Notes: generated by a model from the letters alone, not told the origin. 64,000 nucleotides of DNA from Mycetocola manganoxydans (GCF_003667545.1 NZ_RCUV01000002.1:62001-126000), one strand, 5' to 3'. Positions 34,449-43,258 are shown, counted from the first letter of the stretch. Translations and numbers: made by a program.

Positions 34449-36295
34449 TTGATATCTCCCGCCGGAAGTCGTTCGATGATGGAGGTGTCATTGTTGCGCG
34501 GTGACGCGAACATTCGCTCTTCCCAGCCCCGCTTGTCGAGTCGTTGTGGTGAGATGCCGTTGACGCGTGCATGCGAAATCTTCGGGTGCAAAGGTCTTTC
34601 ATCAGTTTCGTTTTGCCCGATGAGCTCCTCGTGAAGCTTCTCGCCGTGACGAAGTCCCGTGAACACGATTTCGATGTCTTTGCCCGACATTGAGATCATT
34701 CGCTGCGCCACATCCAGAATCTTCACTGGCTCACCCATGTCGAGTATGAGAACCTCGCCTGCGCTGCCGATTCCGCCGGCCTGGACAACGAGCTGACATG
34801 CTTCAGGGATCGTCATGAAGAACCGCGTGACGTCCGGATGAGTGACAGTGAGCGGCCCTCCAGATTCAATCAAAGAGGTAAAAGTAGGCAACATAGAACC
34901 GCGACTGCCGATCACATTGCCGAAACGAACCGACAGGTAAGTCCGGCCCGTCTCCTCCGCCATCCACGCCGTGAGCTTCTCCGCGACCCGCTTTGAATGG
35001 CCGAGAACGCTGGTCGGGTTAGCTGCTTTGTCGGTCGAAATATTGACGAAGGTCGATACACCAGCTGTTCGAGCCGCTTCGAGCACGTTCAGTGTCCCAA
35101 GAACGTTTGTTTTCCACGCTTCGTCCGGGTATTGCTCGAGCATGGGCAGGTGCTTGAGCGCGGCGGCGTGGAACACAACATCGGGTCGACGTTCCACGAA
35201 TATCTGGTTGAGAGCAACTTGATCCCGAATGTCGGCCAGGACGACGTCTCTTGTGTCGAGGAGCCCGTGACCGGAAATGCCAATCTGGGCACCTTGGAGA
35301 CCGGTCTCATCGCGATCGAGCATGATGAGCTCACCGGGACCATACTTAGCGATCTGTCGACACAATTCTGCCCCGATAGAACCACCAGCACCGGTGACGA
35401 GGACCTTCTTTCCCTTGAGGTAACCAGCAATAGTCTCAACCTCGGTGTCGACAGGGTGGCGACCGATGAGATCCTCGATTGAGATGTCCCGCATATCGGC
35501 CAAGCTTGTCTTGCGTTCGAGCAGCGTCTCGAGTGGGGGGAGTACTTTCACCCGGAGGCCCGCGGCTGTTGCTGCGTCGGAAATCCGCCTAATGAGGGAA
35601 GAATCCGCGCGCCCGATACAGATGACCAGATCGGTGGCGCGAGTCTTTTCTACAACTCGATGCAGGTCGTGGAAGGTTCCCTGGACTCGAACGCCGCGGT
35701 GCTGCGCGTTCGACTTCAGGGGGTCATCGTCGATCAGTGCGACAGGCAGGAACTTGGACGTTGGGTCTGTGAGCATTCTTCGAATGAGCGTTGCCCCAAG
35801 GTAGCCAGCACCGTAAATGATGGTCCGGTTTGCTTCGCTTCCCGGCTTGTACTTGCGCTCGACGAACAGACGTTTGGCGTAGCGGACGGCAAACATCAGT
35901 ATGACGGCGATGGGGAACGCGATGACTGTCGCGCTGCGGGCTATATCGATGATCGGCCCGAAGATGAGCACCGGAATGCTGAGGATGGCGAATACGCTCA
36001 GCGCCGCGAACACTAATGCACGGACTTCTTCGAAACTTCCGTATGTGTAACGGCCCTTATAGAGGGCGTAGCCCCAACCGATGACCAACTGGAGGACGGT
36101 CGCGAGGAGGATCAACCCGAAAAGAGCTGCCCATCCAATCTCGCCGAACGAAAATTCGTAACGGAAGATAACCGCTAGGAGGAGTGCTACTGCCCATGCA
36201 ATGGCGTCAAGCACGAACTGGGCGCCAAACCGTACCAGCGGGACCTCGCCATTACGCCCGCGGTCGCTTGCTCTTGGTTCCGGCTCTAACTCCAT
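34445..36295 (-). CDS. PglF/CapD-like membrane UDP-GlcNAc 4,6-dehydratase
   Basis: 616 residues. Four N-terminal membrane helices (about 20-145), a first Rossmann domain at IIYGAGYLGATL, then the catalytic short-chain dehydrogenase-type domain with VLVTGAGGSIGAELCRQ, ISTDKAANPTSVLGHSKR and RFGNVIGSRGSM. This full-length form makes UDP-4-keto-6-deoxy-GlcNAc with retention, the first step to diNAcBac. Its start overlaps the end of the preceding unknown gene by ten bases. Confidence 0.88.
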   Translation of the reverse strand: MELEPEPRASDRGRNGEVPLVRFGAQFVLDAIAWAVALLLAVIFRYEFSFGEIGWAALFGLILLATVLQLVIGWGYALYKGRYTYGSFEEVRALVFAALSVFAILSIPVLIFGPIIDIARSATVIAFPIAVILMFAVRYAKRLFVERKYKPGSEANRTIIYGAGYLGATLIRRMLTDPTSKFLPVALIDDDPLKSNAQHRGVRVQGTFHDLHRVVEKTRATDLVICIGRADSSLIRRISDAATAAGLRVKVLPPLETLLERKTSLADMRDISIEDLIGRHPVDTEVETIAGYLKGKKVLVTGAGGSIGAELCRQIAKYGPGELIMLDRDETGLQGAQIGISGHGLLDTRDVVLADIRDQVALNQIFVERRPDVVFHAAALKHLPMLEQYPDEAWKTNVLGTLNVLEAARTAGVSTFVNISTDKAANPTSVLGHSKRVAEKLTAWMAEETGRTYLSVRFGNVIGSRGSMLPTFTSLIESGGPLTVTHPDVTRFFMTIPEACQLVVQAGGIGSAGEVLILDMGEPVKILDVAQRMISMSGKDIEIVFTGLRHGEKLHEELIGQNETDERPLHPKISHARVNGISPQRLDKRGWEERMFASPRNNDTSIIERLPAGDIK

Positions 36296-37236
36296 GTCGC
36301 TCCCCCATCAGTAGATCGTACAAAATTCTCTCCGGCCCACAGCCAGAGCGTTCCGTCGCTAGCAGCCCCCACGGCTGTCTCGCCCGGCAAGACCGCCCCA
36401 CTGAGACAACCGCTCGCAGGGCTTGGCCCGCCTCCAGTGATCACGACGACGGATGTCCCCTCGCACTCGGCTTGGCCGGAGACCGCGACGATGTACCCGT
36501 CACCCGACCCAGCGAGTGCGACAGCACCAGGGACTGCTAACGGCCCCGACCACTCGGCAGAACCGCTCGTCAGCTCAAAGACAGTCTGATCCCCACACAA
36601 GACAGCCGTCGATTCTGTACGTGTAGCCAGAGCAATCACCGATGCACAGGGGGCCGCTTGGGGCCCGCTCGGTGACTGCACGTTCCCGGCGTCCGTCGGG
36701 TCGACGTACCAGTAGGAGCCGAGATTTCCCGAATAGTCTTCCCACGCCTCGCCAGCAACGAACGTGCCGACCAGCTGCGGATCGCAGTCTCCGTTGAGGG
36801 TGACAACGTTGGCTTCGGTCGCCGAATTCGGGACGATGCGCACCAGCGTGTTCGCGCTCGTCTCCAGGGCAGGGTCAACGGACGTCCACGAAGCTCCGCC
36901 GTCTTCTGTGTACTCGAGCGCGGACGAGCCGTCGGGGCAGACGCCGACAACCCCGCGCCACGCCACATCCGCTGATACTGCGGCGAGAAGTCGTTTCGGC
37001 GCGACGACCGGCGCGGCTGTGGTGGGCGTCGGGGTACTCGATTCGCTCGGCAGCGAAGACGCCGTTGGAGGAGCTGGAGTCTTGGCAGCGACTCCGGCCG
37101 GTGCGCGGTTGGCGTTCAGCGCGAGCGCAATCAGAGCGACGTCAAACGCGAGAAACAGAGCCAGCGCAAGGATCCACCAGCGCCGAGAGATTCCATTACC
37201 TCTCGACCGGTGGACCGGTGCTCTGTTGGATGCCAC
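36286..37236 (-). CDS. membrane-anchored secreted protein with BNR/beta-propeller-like repeats
   Basis: 316 residues; family not recognised. A basic tail and one helix (ISRRWWILALALFLAFDVALI) precede a Ser/Thr/Pro linker and an extracellular domain. The domain has EYTEDGGASWTSVDP and ends RSTDGGATWS, the Asp-box (SxDxGxxW) motif of sialidase/BNR and Ycf48-like propellers. GTG at 37236 has GAGGG five bases upstream, and the gene is inserted between the tyrosine phosphatase and PglF-like genes with overlap. A glycan sensor or assembly factor is possible, but no function is shown. Confidence 0.7.
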   Translation of the reverse strand: MASNRAPVHRSRGNGISRRWWILALALFLAFDVALIALALNANRAPAGVAAKTPAPPTASSLPSESSTPTPTTAAPVVAPKRLLAAVSADVAWRGVVGVCPDGSSALEYTEDGGASWTSVDPALETSANTLVRIVPNSATEANVVTLNGDCDPQLVGTFVAGEAWEDYSGNLGSYWYVDPTDAGNVQSPSGPQAAPCASVIALATRTESTAVLCGDQTVFELTSGSAEWSGPLAVPGAVALAGSGDGYIVAVSGQAECEGTSVVVITGGGPSPASGCLSGAVLPGETAVGAASDGTLWLWAGENFVRSTDGGATWS

Positions 37237-37243
37237 GAAACCC

Positions 37244-37846
37244 TCAGACCGCCGTCGCCGCGCGCCCGAACAACGCGAGCGTGGCTTGAACCGCCGGGAC
37301 GAGCTGCTGGCCCGACAGCGTGTAGACCTCGTCGGCACGGCGATACGGGTCGACGACGTCGTCGTCGTCTGCATTCTGAAGCGGGGTGACCATTCCACGC
37401 AGGGAAGCCGCAGCGTCGACCGCAACCGCGAAGCGTCCAGCCACGTCGTCGCCCGGAAGGAGCGCGGCGTCCGTCAGATCAGCGTCCGTGATCTCGGCGG
37501 CGATCCGCGCGAACTCTCGGATGGTGAAGGTGTAGCGCGAAGCGCGCGGGTGAAGCTGCACCACGGCGCGACGGTGCTCGCGCGACATGGCGAACACGAC
37601 GTCGGCCTCGCGGATCTGTTTCTCGTTGAGTTCGCGAGCCACGTGGGTGGCGGCATCCGTCACTCCGAAGCTGGTAGCCAGGTCGAGCGCACGCGCGTCC
37701 ATGGGTTCGCCAACCAGGCCGACCGTACCGGCGCTACCGACGGAGACCCCGGGATAGGAGTTCAACCCAGCCCGCAAGAGTTGCTCGGCCATGGGAGACC
37801 GACAAATATTGCCGGAGCACACCGTCAGAATAGAGAAGTCAGCCAC
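37244..37846 (-). CDS. low-molecular-weight protein tyrosine phosphatase (Wzb-like)
   Basis: 200 residues. The P-loop C10-SGNICRSP is at the N-terminus and DPYRR carries the general-acid aspartate near the C-terminus. It would dephosphorylate the tyrosine-rich tail of the kinase encoded two bases upstream, a pairing that controls glycan chain length and export. GTG start with GGAG six bases before. Longer than the usual ~150 residues through insertions in the middle. Confidence 0.9.
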   Translation of the reverse strand: MADFSILTVCSGNICRSPMAEQLLRAGLNSYPGVSVGSAGTVGLVGEPMDARALDLATSFGVTDAATHVARELNEKQIREADVVFAMSREHRRAVVQLHPRASRYTFTIREFARIAAEITDADLTDAALLPGDDVAGRFAVAVDAAASLRGMVTPLQNADDDDVVDPYRRADEVYTLSGQQLVPAVQATLALFGRAATAV

Positions 37847-37848
37847 GA

Positions 37849-39312
37849 CTACTCCATGCTCGCTTCGCGGAGCGACCGTCGCCCCTTCGCGGCCGCCTTC
37901 TTGCTGATCTTCTTACCGGCAACGTGATCGGCTGTCGGTTCGAGATCATCGAACTTGCCGTAGCTGTACTGACCGTAGGCGTACGAGTCCGGGCCCTTGG
38001 TAGGCAGCATCGTAACGACGATGCCAGCGAGGTTACTGCCGATGCTTTCGAGTGTGCGCACGGCAGCACCCAGCTCGTTCTTCTTGGTCCGACCGGAGGC
38101 AGCAACCATGATGACCCCACCGGTGAGCTTCGAGATGACTGCCGCGTCAGTGACGAGGAGCAGAGGCGGCGCGTCAATGAGCACGAAATCGAACTGGTCG
38201 GTCAGCGATGTCAGAACCCGCTTCATCGCTGCGGATCCGAGCAACTCGCTCGGGTTCGGAGGTACGCGCCCGCTGGGGAGCACGTACATCTTGCCCCGAC
38301 CCCACTTCTGAAGTACGTCTGCCAGCTCTGCGCGACCGATGAGAACATCCGTGAGGCCAACGCCACCTTCGATACCCATGTATTCGGCGACGCGCGGAAG
38401 GCGGAGGTCGCCGTCGATGAGCGCAACCGAGGCGCCGGTCTCGGCGAGAGCGATCGCGAGGTTGGCGGTGGTCGTGCTCTTTCCCTCGCCGGGGATGGAA
38501 CTGGTGACGACGAAGCTCCTCGGCCCCTTCTCGAGGTTGACGAACTGAAGGTTGGTACGAAGGCTCCGGAAAGATTCTGCGCGGGGGCTCCGTGGGTCGG
38601 CGTGAACCACGAGCGGACGCTTCTTCGCCTCTGGGTCGAGGGCAATCCCGCCAAGGATCGAGGCATCCGTCACCGTCTCGATGTCATGCGAGCTGTGGAT
38701 GCGCGTGTCGAGGACGCTTCGCAGAACAGCAACGCCAAGCCCGATGGCCAATCCAACGAGGAGGCCCAAAATGATGTTCAGGCGCACGTTGGGGCTCGAC
38801 GGGTTCGACGGAGTCACTGCCGGCTGGATGGTTTCGATCTTCACCGGGCTTGCGGTCTCACCCTCCGGCTTCTCAAGCTGGTTGGTGACGACGTCGGCGA
38901 AGGTTGCGCCCACGGAGTTTGCAATTGCTGCGGCCTGGACCGGGTCAGTATTTGTCACGGTGACGTCGATGAGCACCGTGTTCAAGGGGGAACTTGCGGC
39001 GATCGTCGGCGCGAGCTGCTGCGCTGTCACGTCGAGATCGAGCTCGTCAATGACCTTATCGAGCACGAGCGCGCTGTTTACAACGTCGACATAAGAGGTC
39101 ACAGCTTGGCGGGCGAAGCTCGTGCCCTGCACGAGATCTCCCGTGGCAGCTCCCTCGGAGGCTCGAACGGAAACGTACAGCTGCGTGGTCGACTGGTACT
39201 TCGGAGCCAGCGTCAGCGAGTACGCCGCCGCCGCGCCCACACCGAGCAAAGTGCAGGCAACTATAAGAATCCAGCTTTTGTGCAGAATTCTTACGTAGTC
39301 CTTGAGCTCCAA
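37849..39312 (-). CDS. Wzz-BY-kinase fusion: chain-length regulator with tyrosine autokinase
   Basis: 487 residues. Two membrane helices (14-35 and 180-200) flank an extracellular Wzz loop with the PxxP-type TPSNPSSP before the second helix. The cytosolic BY-kinase has Walker A at 271-280 (SSIPGEGKST), A' at 297-302 (ALIDGD) and B at 377-383 (VLIDAPP). The C-terminal tyrosine cluster is Y444, 446, 449, 451. It begins the ten-gene glycan operon; TTG start with AGGGGGA upstream. In actinobacteria kinase and chain-length parts are often fused, as here. Confidence 0.92.
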   Translation of the reverse strand: MELKDYVRILHKSWILIVACTLLGVGAAAAYSLTLAPKYQSTTQLYVSVRASEGAATGDLVQGTSFARQAVTSYVDVVNSALVLDKVIDELDLDVTAQQLAPTIAASSPLNTVLIDVTVTNTDPVQAAAIANSVGATFADVVTNQLEKPEGETASPVKIETIQPAVTPSNPSSPNVRLNIILGLLVGLAIGLGVAVLRSVLDTRIHSSHDIETVTDASILGGIALDPEAKKRPLVVHADPRSPRAESFRSLRTNLQFVNLEKGPRSFVVTSSIPGEGKSTTTANLAIALAETGASVALIDGDLRLPRVAEYMGIEGGVGLTDVLIGRAELADVLQKWGRGKMYVLPSGRVPPNPSELLGSAAMKRVLTSLTDQFDFVLIDAPPLLLVTDAAVISKLTGGVIMVAASGRTKKNELGAAVRTLESIGSNLAGIVVTMLPTKGPDSYAYGQYSYGKFDDLEPTADHVAGKKISKKAAAKGRRSLREASME

Positions 39313-39596
39313 AGAGTCCCCCTAATTGCAACTGTCAACACATAGACATGTCCGTTTAGTTTTGCATACACTCGCGAACTCATTCGCCGTTCGGCCGGGC
39401 GGAGCGGCATATTACGCGTTCGAGCAGCCCATCGTGCCCCTTTATGGGAGTATTCGCTGCTCGAGTCGGCCAATAGTGTGAGCGAAGGTCCGCGAGAACG
39501 CACTGCGGGCCATTTCTGTTGCAACTACAGCGGTTCTATCGTGGCGCTGACGGCACCGGCGGCGGCTGATATGCCGAAGCAAAGACCCAGACCATC
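39313..39596. other. intergenic region upstream of the glycan operon
   Basis: About 280 bases without a gene. It must contain the operon promoter on the minus strand. An isolated TTGACA is seen on the minus strand near 39335, but no acceptable -10 follows at 16-18 bases. The region is more AT-rich than its right neighbour and has GTTGCAA elements at both ends (near 39330 and 39521). Nothing firmer can be assigned. Confidence 0.4.
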
Positions 39597-40014
39597 ATGA
39601 GCGAAATCACCGGGCGGAACCCGAGAAAGATCGTGGTCGTCGGTGGACCTCTCCCCGCCTCTGCCCCCGCCAGCGCTCCGGGTGCCGCCGGCGCTGTGAA
39701 CGCGAAGGTCGAAAGCCGCCAACGTGAACCGCCTCGGTGGCTCCGACCGCTACGCAACCGCGGGCGCCATCAACCGGGCGTCATTCGCCACGAACGGAAC
39801 CGTCTATCTCGCCAACGGTGCCGGCTTCGCCGACGCTCTCGCCGGCGCTGCGCTGGCAGGAAAGAACAAGGCGCCGCTCTACACCGTGCGAGCCACGTGC
39901 GTCCCGGCTCAGGTGCTCGCCGACATCAAGACTCTGCGCGCGAGTTCAGTCGTGCTGCTCGGCGGAACCGGCGCGCTCAGCGCCAACGTCGCCAAGCTCG
40001 TGGCCTGCAAGTAG
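39597..40014 (+). pseudogene. remnant of a cell-wall-binding-repeat 2 (CWB2) protein gene
   Basis: The first frame gives RKIVVVGG, the inner strand of a CWB2 repeat. After about 30 residues the next repeat, NVNRLGGSDRYATAGAIN, continues in the +1 frame and runs through GFADALAGAALAG to VVLLGGTGALSANVAKLVACK and a stop. Normal CWB2 regions have three full repeats plus a signal peptide and passenger domain. Here only about one and a third repeats remain and the frame is broken, so it is a decayed 3' fragment. Confidence 0.7.
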
Positions 40015-40052
40015 GCAGGAACGCGCTTCGGTCTCTCGTCGAGTCCTGAAGG

Positions 40053-41387
40053 TTACTCCGGGACGGGGTCGGTTGGGGGATCAACCGGCACTGGCTCTTC
40101 CGGTACCTCCGGAATCACCGGAGGTACAACGGGGCCCGGGGCAGGCGGGGTCGGCCGCGGCGGAGTGACCGGGTCAGGGTTCGAGTCGTTCCGTGGACGG
40201 TTCGGAGTCTGCGGAGTCGTGTTTTCTTCTGAATCCACGGACTCCTGCTGCTCAAGGAGCACCCGCGCGTTCTCGTCCTGAAGAGCGAAAGCCGCTGCGG
40301 CATACGCCTGGAGTTCCGCAGCGCCGCCCCCGTTCTTTACAGCCGTCGTCAACGCGGTGACCGCGGTGCTGACCGCGTCTCGCCATTCCTGGCCGGCATC
40401 CGTGTTGGCTTCGATCAGCGCGGTCGCCGTCGCTGGGATCGTGTCCGTGAACGTCGTGAAAGCCGTCGCGAAGGCGGTGCGGGCATCCGTTATCGCTGTG
40501 AGCGCGGCATCCAGTTCGAGCTGAGCTGCTTCGATGCGTGTGGCCTCAGCGGAGATCTCGTCGAGGGCAGCACCGATCACGCTGAGGCTCGAGCCCGCAC
40601 TCACGCCCGGCGCGGCGTACGGGGTTTCTGCCGGGTCGACGGCGACGACTTCTGCGATGGCGGCGGCGGTCGTGACGCGCTGGGTCTCCGCTGCAGCTCG
40701 TGCTGTCTCGTCGGAAACACCGGCGACGGCGGCGAGCGCGGCTGCTGCCGCGAGGTTGACCGATTCGGCTTCGGTCGTGGCGGTGGAGATGGCGCTGTAG
40801 GTGGAAGTAAGCGTGCGATCGGCCGTCGCCACGGTGAGCTGCCGGGCGGAGTATGCCTCGAATGCCTGCTGCTCGGGGGTCGCCGCCTGGCTCTTCACTG
40901 CGAACAGGATGCCAACACCGACGAGAGCGAGGACGGTGACGATCGAGATGATGATGGTCAGGATGCTGCGGGTCGTGCGCTGCTTGTTGCCCGGCAGGAA
41001 GACGGCCGGCGTTGGGCGGATCATCCGCTCGTGTTCGGCAACGTCTGCACTGACCTCTTTGCCGTCATCGCGCAGGAGAACCGCGATCGAGGCTGTTTCT
41101 GCTTCGGACGGGGTGTCGCGTGTATCGGCCGCAACCATCGTCTTCTTAAAAGGAAGGGAGAGCGTGAAAACCGACTCGTCGATCGAGGTCACGTCCATGG
41201 GAGCGGTGGCGTCGGGGTCGATCAGCCGGCGACCGGCATTGGCCTGGTGGGCGTCGTGGCCCGCCGGGGATTCAGCGTCGGAACCGATGAGCTGCGTGTC
41301 ATCGCTTGCCCGTCGCGCCCGCTTCGGCTCGATGAGTGGCGTCTCATTGTCATTCAACGGCCCGCGGTCGGTGTCGTTGAGCTTCAT
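40053..41387 (-). CDS. single-pass membrane protein with Ala-rich helical and Pro-rich C-terminus
   Basis: 444 residues; no family recognised. The first 145 residues are polar and predicted cytosolic. One helix follows (ILTIIISIVTVLALVGVGILF), then an Ala/Thr-rich, helix-forming ectodomain of about 220 residues with almost no aromatic residues. It ends in a disordered P/E/V-rich tail (PVPVDP-like repeats). ATG at 41387 has GGGGGA eight bases upstream. The architecture recalls wall-spanning proteins. A protein with forkhead-associated or secretion links is possible but unsupported. Confidence 0.7.
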   Translation of the reverse strand: MKLNDTDRGPLNDNETPLIEPKRARRASDDTQLIGSDAESPAGHDAHQANAGRRLIDPDATAPMDVTSIDESVFTLSLPFKKTMVAADTRDTPSEAETASIAVLLRDDGKEVSADVAEHERMIRPTPAVFLPGNKQRTTRSILTIIISIVTVLALVGVGILFAVKSQAATPEQQAFEAYSARQLTVATADRTLTSTYSAISTATTEAESVNLAAAAALAAVAGVSDETARAAAETQRVTTAAAIAEVVAVDPAETPYAAPGVSAGSSLSVIGAALDEISAEATRIEAAQLELDAALTAITDARTAFATAFTTFTDTIPATATALIEANTDAGQEWRDAVSTAVTALTTAVKNGGGAAELQAYAAAAFALQDENARVLLEQQESVDSEENTTPQTPNRPRNDSNPDPVTPPRPTPPAPGPVVPPVIPEVPEEPVPVDPPTDPVPE

Positions 41388-41571
41388 ATTGGTTGTCCCC
41401 CTGCGCACCAGGTCAGCATGGTGCCCGAGTCACCATACCGCGCGGCCCCTTGAGCGCCCGAGTCAGGGCCCTCGCACTGGGGGTGGGTCACTACGGGCCT
41501 ATCGGGTGTTTGGGCGAATTGGGGGTACGAAATCAGGGCGGCGACGTGTGGACGGACCTTATATTCGAGAG

Positions 41572-41700
41572 ATGTCCAAGCATCGCCCCTTCCCTCGCCG
41601 CGCCCGGAACCGCTGGGTGCCCGTCGCGGCTCTCGCCGTGTGCTCCGTTCTCGCCGGCTCGCTCGTGGTGGCGGCCATCACGTCGCAGACCGCCTTCTAG
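41572..41700 (+). CDS. possible 42-residue single-helix membrane peptide
   Basis: An ATG at 41572 opens MSKHRPFPRRARNRW, followed by a hydrophobic segment VPVAALAVCSVLAGSLVVAAI and a stop. The positive-inside arrangement is credible, but the ribosome site (GAGAG touching the ATG) is poor and no homologue is recalled. Confidence 0.3.
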   Translation: MSKHRPFPRRARNRWVPVAALAVCSVLAGSLVVAAITSQTAF

Positions 41701-41755
41701 CGGGCCGCCCTTCCCGGGCATGGCCCAGGCGGGCACCCTTCGCTAGGGTGAGCGC

Positions 41756-42181
41756 ATGGATCCCAACGCGGTGAACTCCTGGGGCTGGTTCGCCCTCGCC
41801 CTCGTCAACGCGGGTCTCGCCGAGCAGAAGAACCGGTCGCGACTCGCGTGGTTCCTTCTCTCCCTCTTACTGGGTCCGTTCGCGACCCTGTACATCGTCG
41901 CGTGGCCTGCCGTTCCCGAAGTTCCGCAGCCAGCGCAACCCCTCGACCTGCCGACGGCCTCACTCGCAGGCGGCATCGTGCTGAGTGTCGCCGGTGCCGC
42001 AGCGGGCGTTGCCGCGTACGGCTCGAACTCCTGGGTCGGGTGGCTCGCTGCCGGGATCCTCGCCGCGCTCGCGCTGGCCGCATTCGTGGTGTTCGTGACG
42101 AAGCGACCACGGAGGGATGGCCCCGTTTCGATGCGGGATCTCGACAAGCTCGATCAGCGGGAGGGGCTCGATCAGCGTTGA
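41756..42181 (+). CDS. small membrane protein of unknown function
   Basis: 141 residues with three predicted helices: one overlapping FALALVNAGLAEQKNRSRLAWFLLSLLLGPFATLYIVAW and two in the middle (ASLAGGIVLSVAGAAAGVAAY and WLAAGILAALALAAFVVFV). The first part resembles small proteins that sense or scaffold at the membrane, but no family is named. The C-terminus LDKLDQREGLDQR is encoded by the first units of an intergenic tandem repeat, so the tail is repeat-derived. Confidence 0.65.
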   Translation: MDPNAVNSWGWFALALVNAGLAEQKNRSRLAWFLLSLLLGPFATLYIVAWPAVPEVPQPAQPLDLPTASLAGGIVLSVAGAAAGVAAYGSNSWVGWLAAGILAALALAAFVVFVTKRPRRDGPVSMRDLDKLDQREGLDQR

Positions 42182-42240
42182 GGGTGCTCGATTAGCGAGA
42201 GGGGCTCGACCAGCGTTGAGGTGCTCGATCAGCGAGCGCA
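42148..42240 (+). repeat. five imperfect ~19-base tandem units with core CTCGATCAGCG
   Basis: Units beginning GCTCGATCAGCG, GCTCGATCAGCG, GCTCGATTAGCG, GCTCGACCAGCG and GCTCGATCAGCG follow each other at about 18-20 base spacing. The first two lie inside the end of the preceding gene. The same core recurs at 46391-46401. Confidence 0.75.
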
Positions 42241-42286
42241 TGGGAATATGGTCAGACCGCATCGGTTGAACCCGGAGATGAAAAGC

Positions 42287-43258
42287 ATGAACCCGAACGC
42301 GACGTCTGCTGTCGACGGCGGCGGAGCATCCGTTCGCCAGACACAGACCGCAGGCCTGCCTGACGGTTTGTTCGCATCGGCGCTCGAAGCGGTGTCCGAG
42401 GGCTCGCTCATCACGAATGCCGAGCGGCGCATCATCTATGCCAACCGGGCGATCACGGAGATCACCGGGTACAGCGCCGACGAGATGATGGGCAAGAATT
42501 GCGCTCTCCTGCAAGGCCCGGAGACCGACGCAGTAACGATCCAGCTCATGCGCGACAGCTTCGAGTCGGGTGAGACGTTCCGCGGCGAGATCCTCAACTA
42601 CCGCAAGGACGGCTCCCCGTTCTGGAACTCGCTCACCGTGACCCCGATTGCGGATGCCTCGGGCACGACCACTCACTTCGTCAGTGTGCAGAGAGACATC
42701 AGTCCCCTGATCGAGCTGCAGGAGCAGCTGCGGTTCCAGGCCACACACGATCCGGTCACCGGACTGCCAAACCGCACAGCTCTTGCCGCGCACCTGGCGG
42801 AGGCACTTGCCCGCGGCTCCCGGGCAGGCACCGCGCTCGCCGTCGGCATGATCGACCTCGACGACTTTAAGCGAATCAACGACACCTACGGGCACCCGGT
42901 CGGGGATGCCGTGCTGCGCGAATTCGCCCAGCGCACCCGCGCCTGCATTCGTTCCGTCGATGTGGTCGGGCGGATCGGCGGTGACGAGTTCCTCGCCGTG
43001 TTCGAAGGACTGGATGCCACGCAACCGCTCGACGACCTGCGTGCGGTGATCGACCGTCTGCACGAGGCTCACTCGCAGCCGATCTCGCTCGACGGCGGGG
43101 TCGAACTCTCGATGCCACTCAGCATGGGCGTCGCCCTCGCGCCCGCTCACGGCACGACCGGAGTCGAGCTGTTCCGAATCGCCGACGAGGCGCTGTACTC
43201 GGTGAAGTCGCGCAAGGGCACTCGGTCCGAGTGGTGGGAAGTCGCGGCGGATGCCTGA
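42287..43258 (+). CDS. LOV-domain diguanylate cyclase (blue-light GGDEF protein)
   Basis: 323 residues. Residues 30-140 form a LOV-type PAS: GKNC72ALLQ is the flavin-adduct motif (consensus GxNCRFLQ); N104 in LNYRKDG, N114 in FWN and Q135 in FVSVQRD match the FMN-contact residues. A short linker leads to a GGDEF domain with GGDEF intact at 231-235 and an RxxD inhibitory site (R222-D225) exactly five residues before it. It should make cyclic-di-GMP under blue-light control. ATG at 42287 has GGAG nine bases upstream. It overlaps the next gene by eight bases. Confidence 0.88.
   Translation: MNPNATSAVDGGGASVRQTQTAGLPDGLFASALEAVSEGSLITNAERRIIYANRAITEITGYSADEMMGKNCALLQGPETDAVTIQLMRDSFESGETFRGEILNYRKDGSPFWNSLTVTPIADASGTTTHFVSVQRDISPLIELQEQLRFQATHDPVTGLPNRTALAAHLAEALARGSRAGTALAVGMIDLDDFKRINDTYGHPVGDAVLREFAQRTRACIRSVDVVGRIGGDEFLAVFEGLDATQPLDDLRAVIDRLHEAHSQPISLDGGVELSMPLSMGVALAPAHGTTGVELFRIADEALYSVKSRKGTRSEWWEVAADA

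Noticed and set aside
28403-36295. Protein N-glycosylation (Pgl) system
   Set aside because: PglF, E, D and C homologues are present, but no PglB oligosaccharyltransferase or PglK flippase was seen; LCP proteins favour wall attachment.
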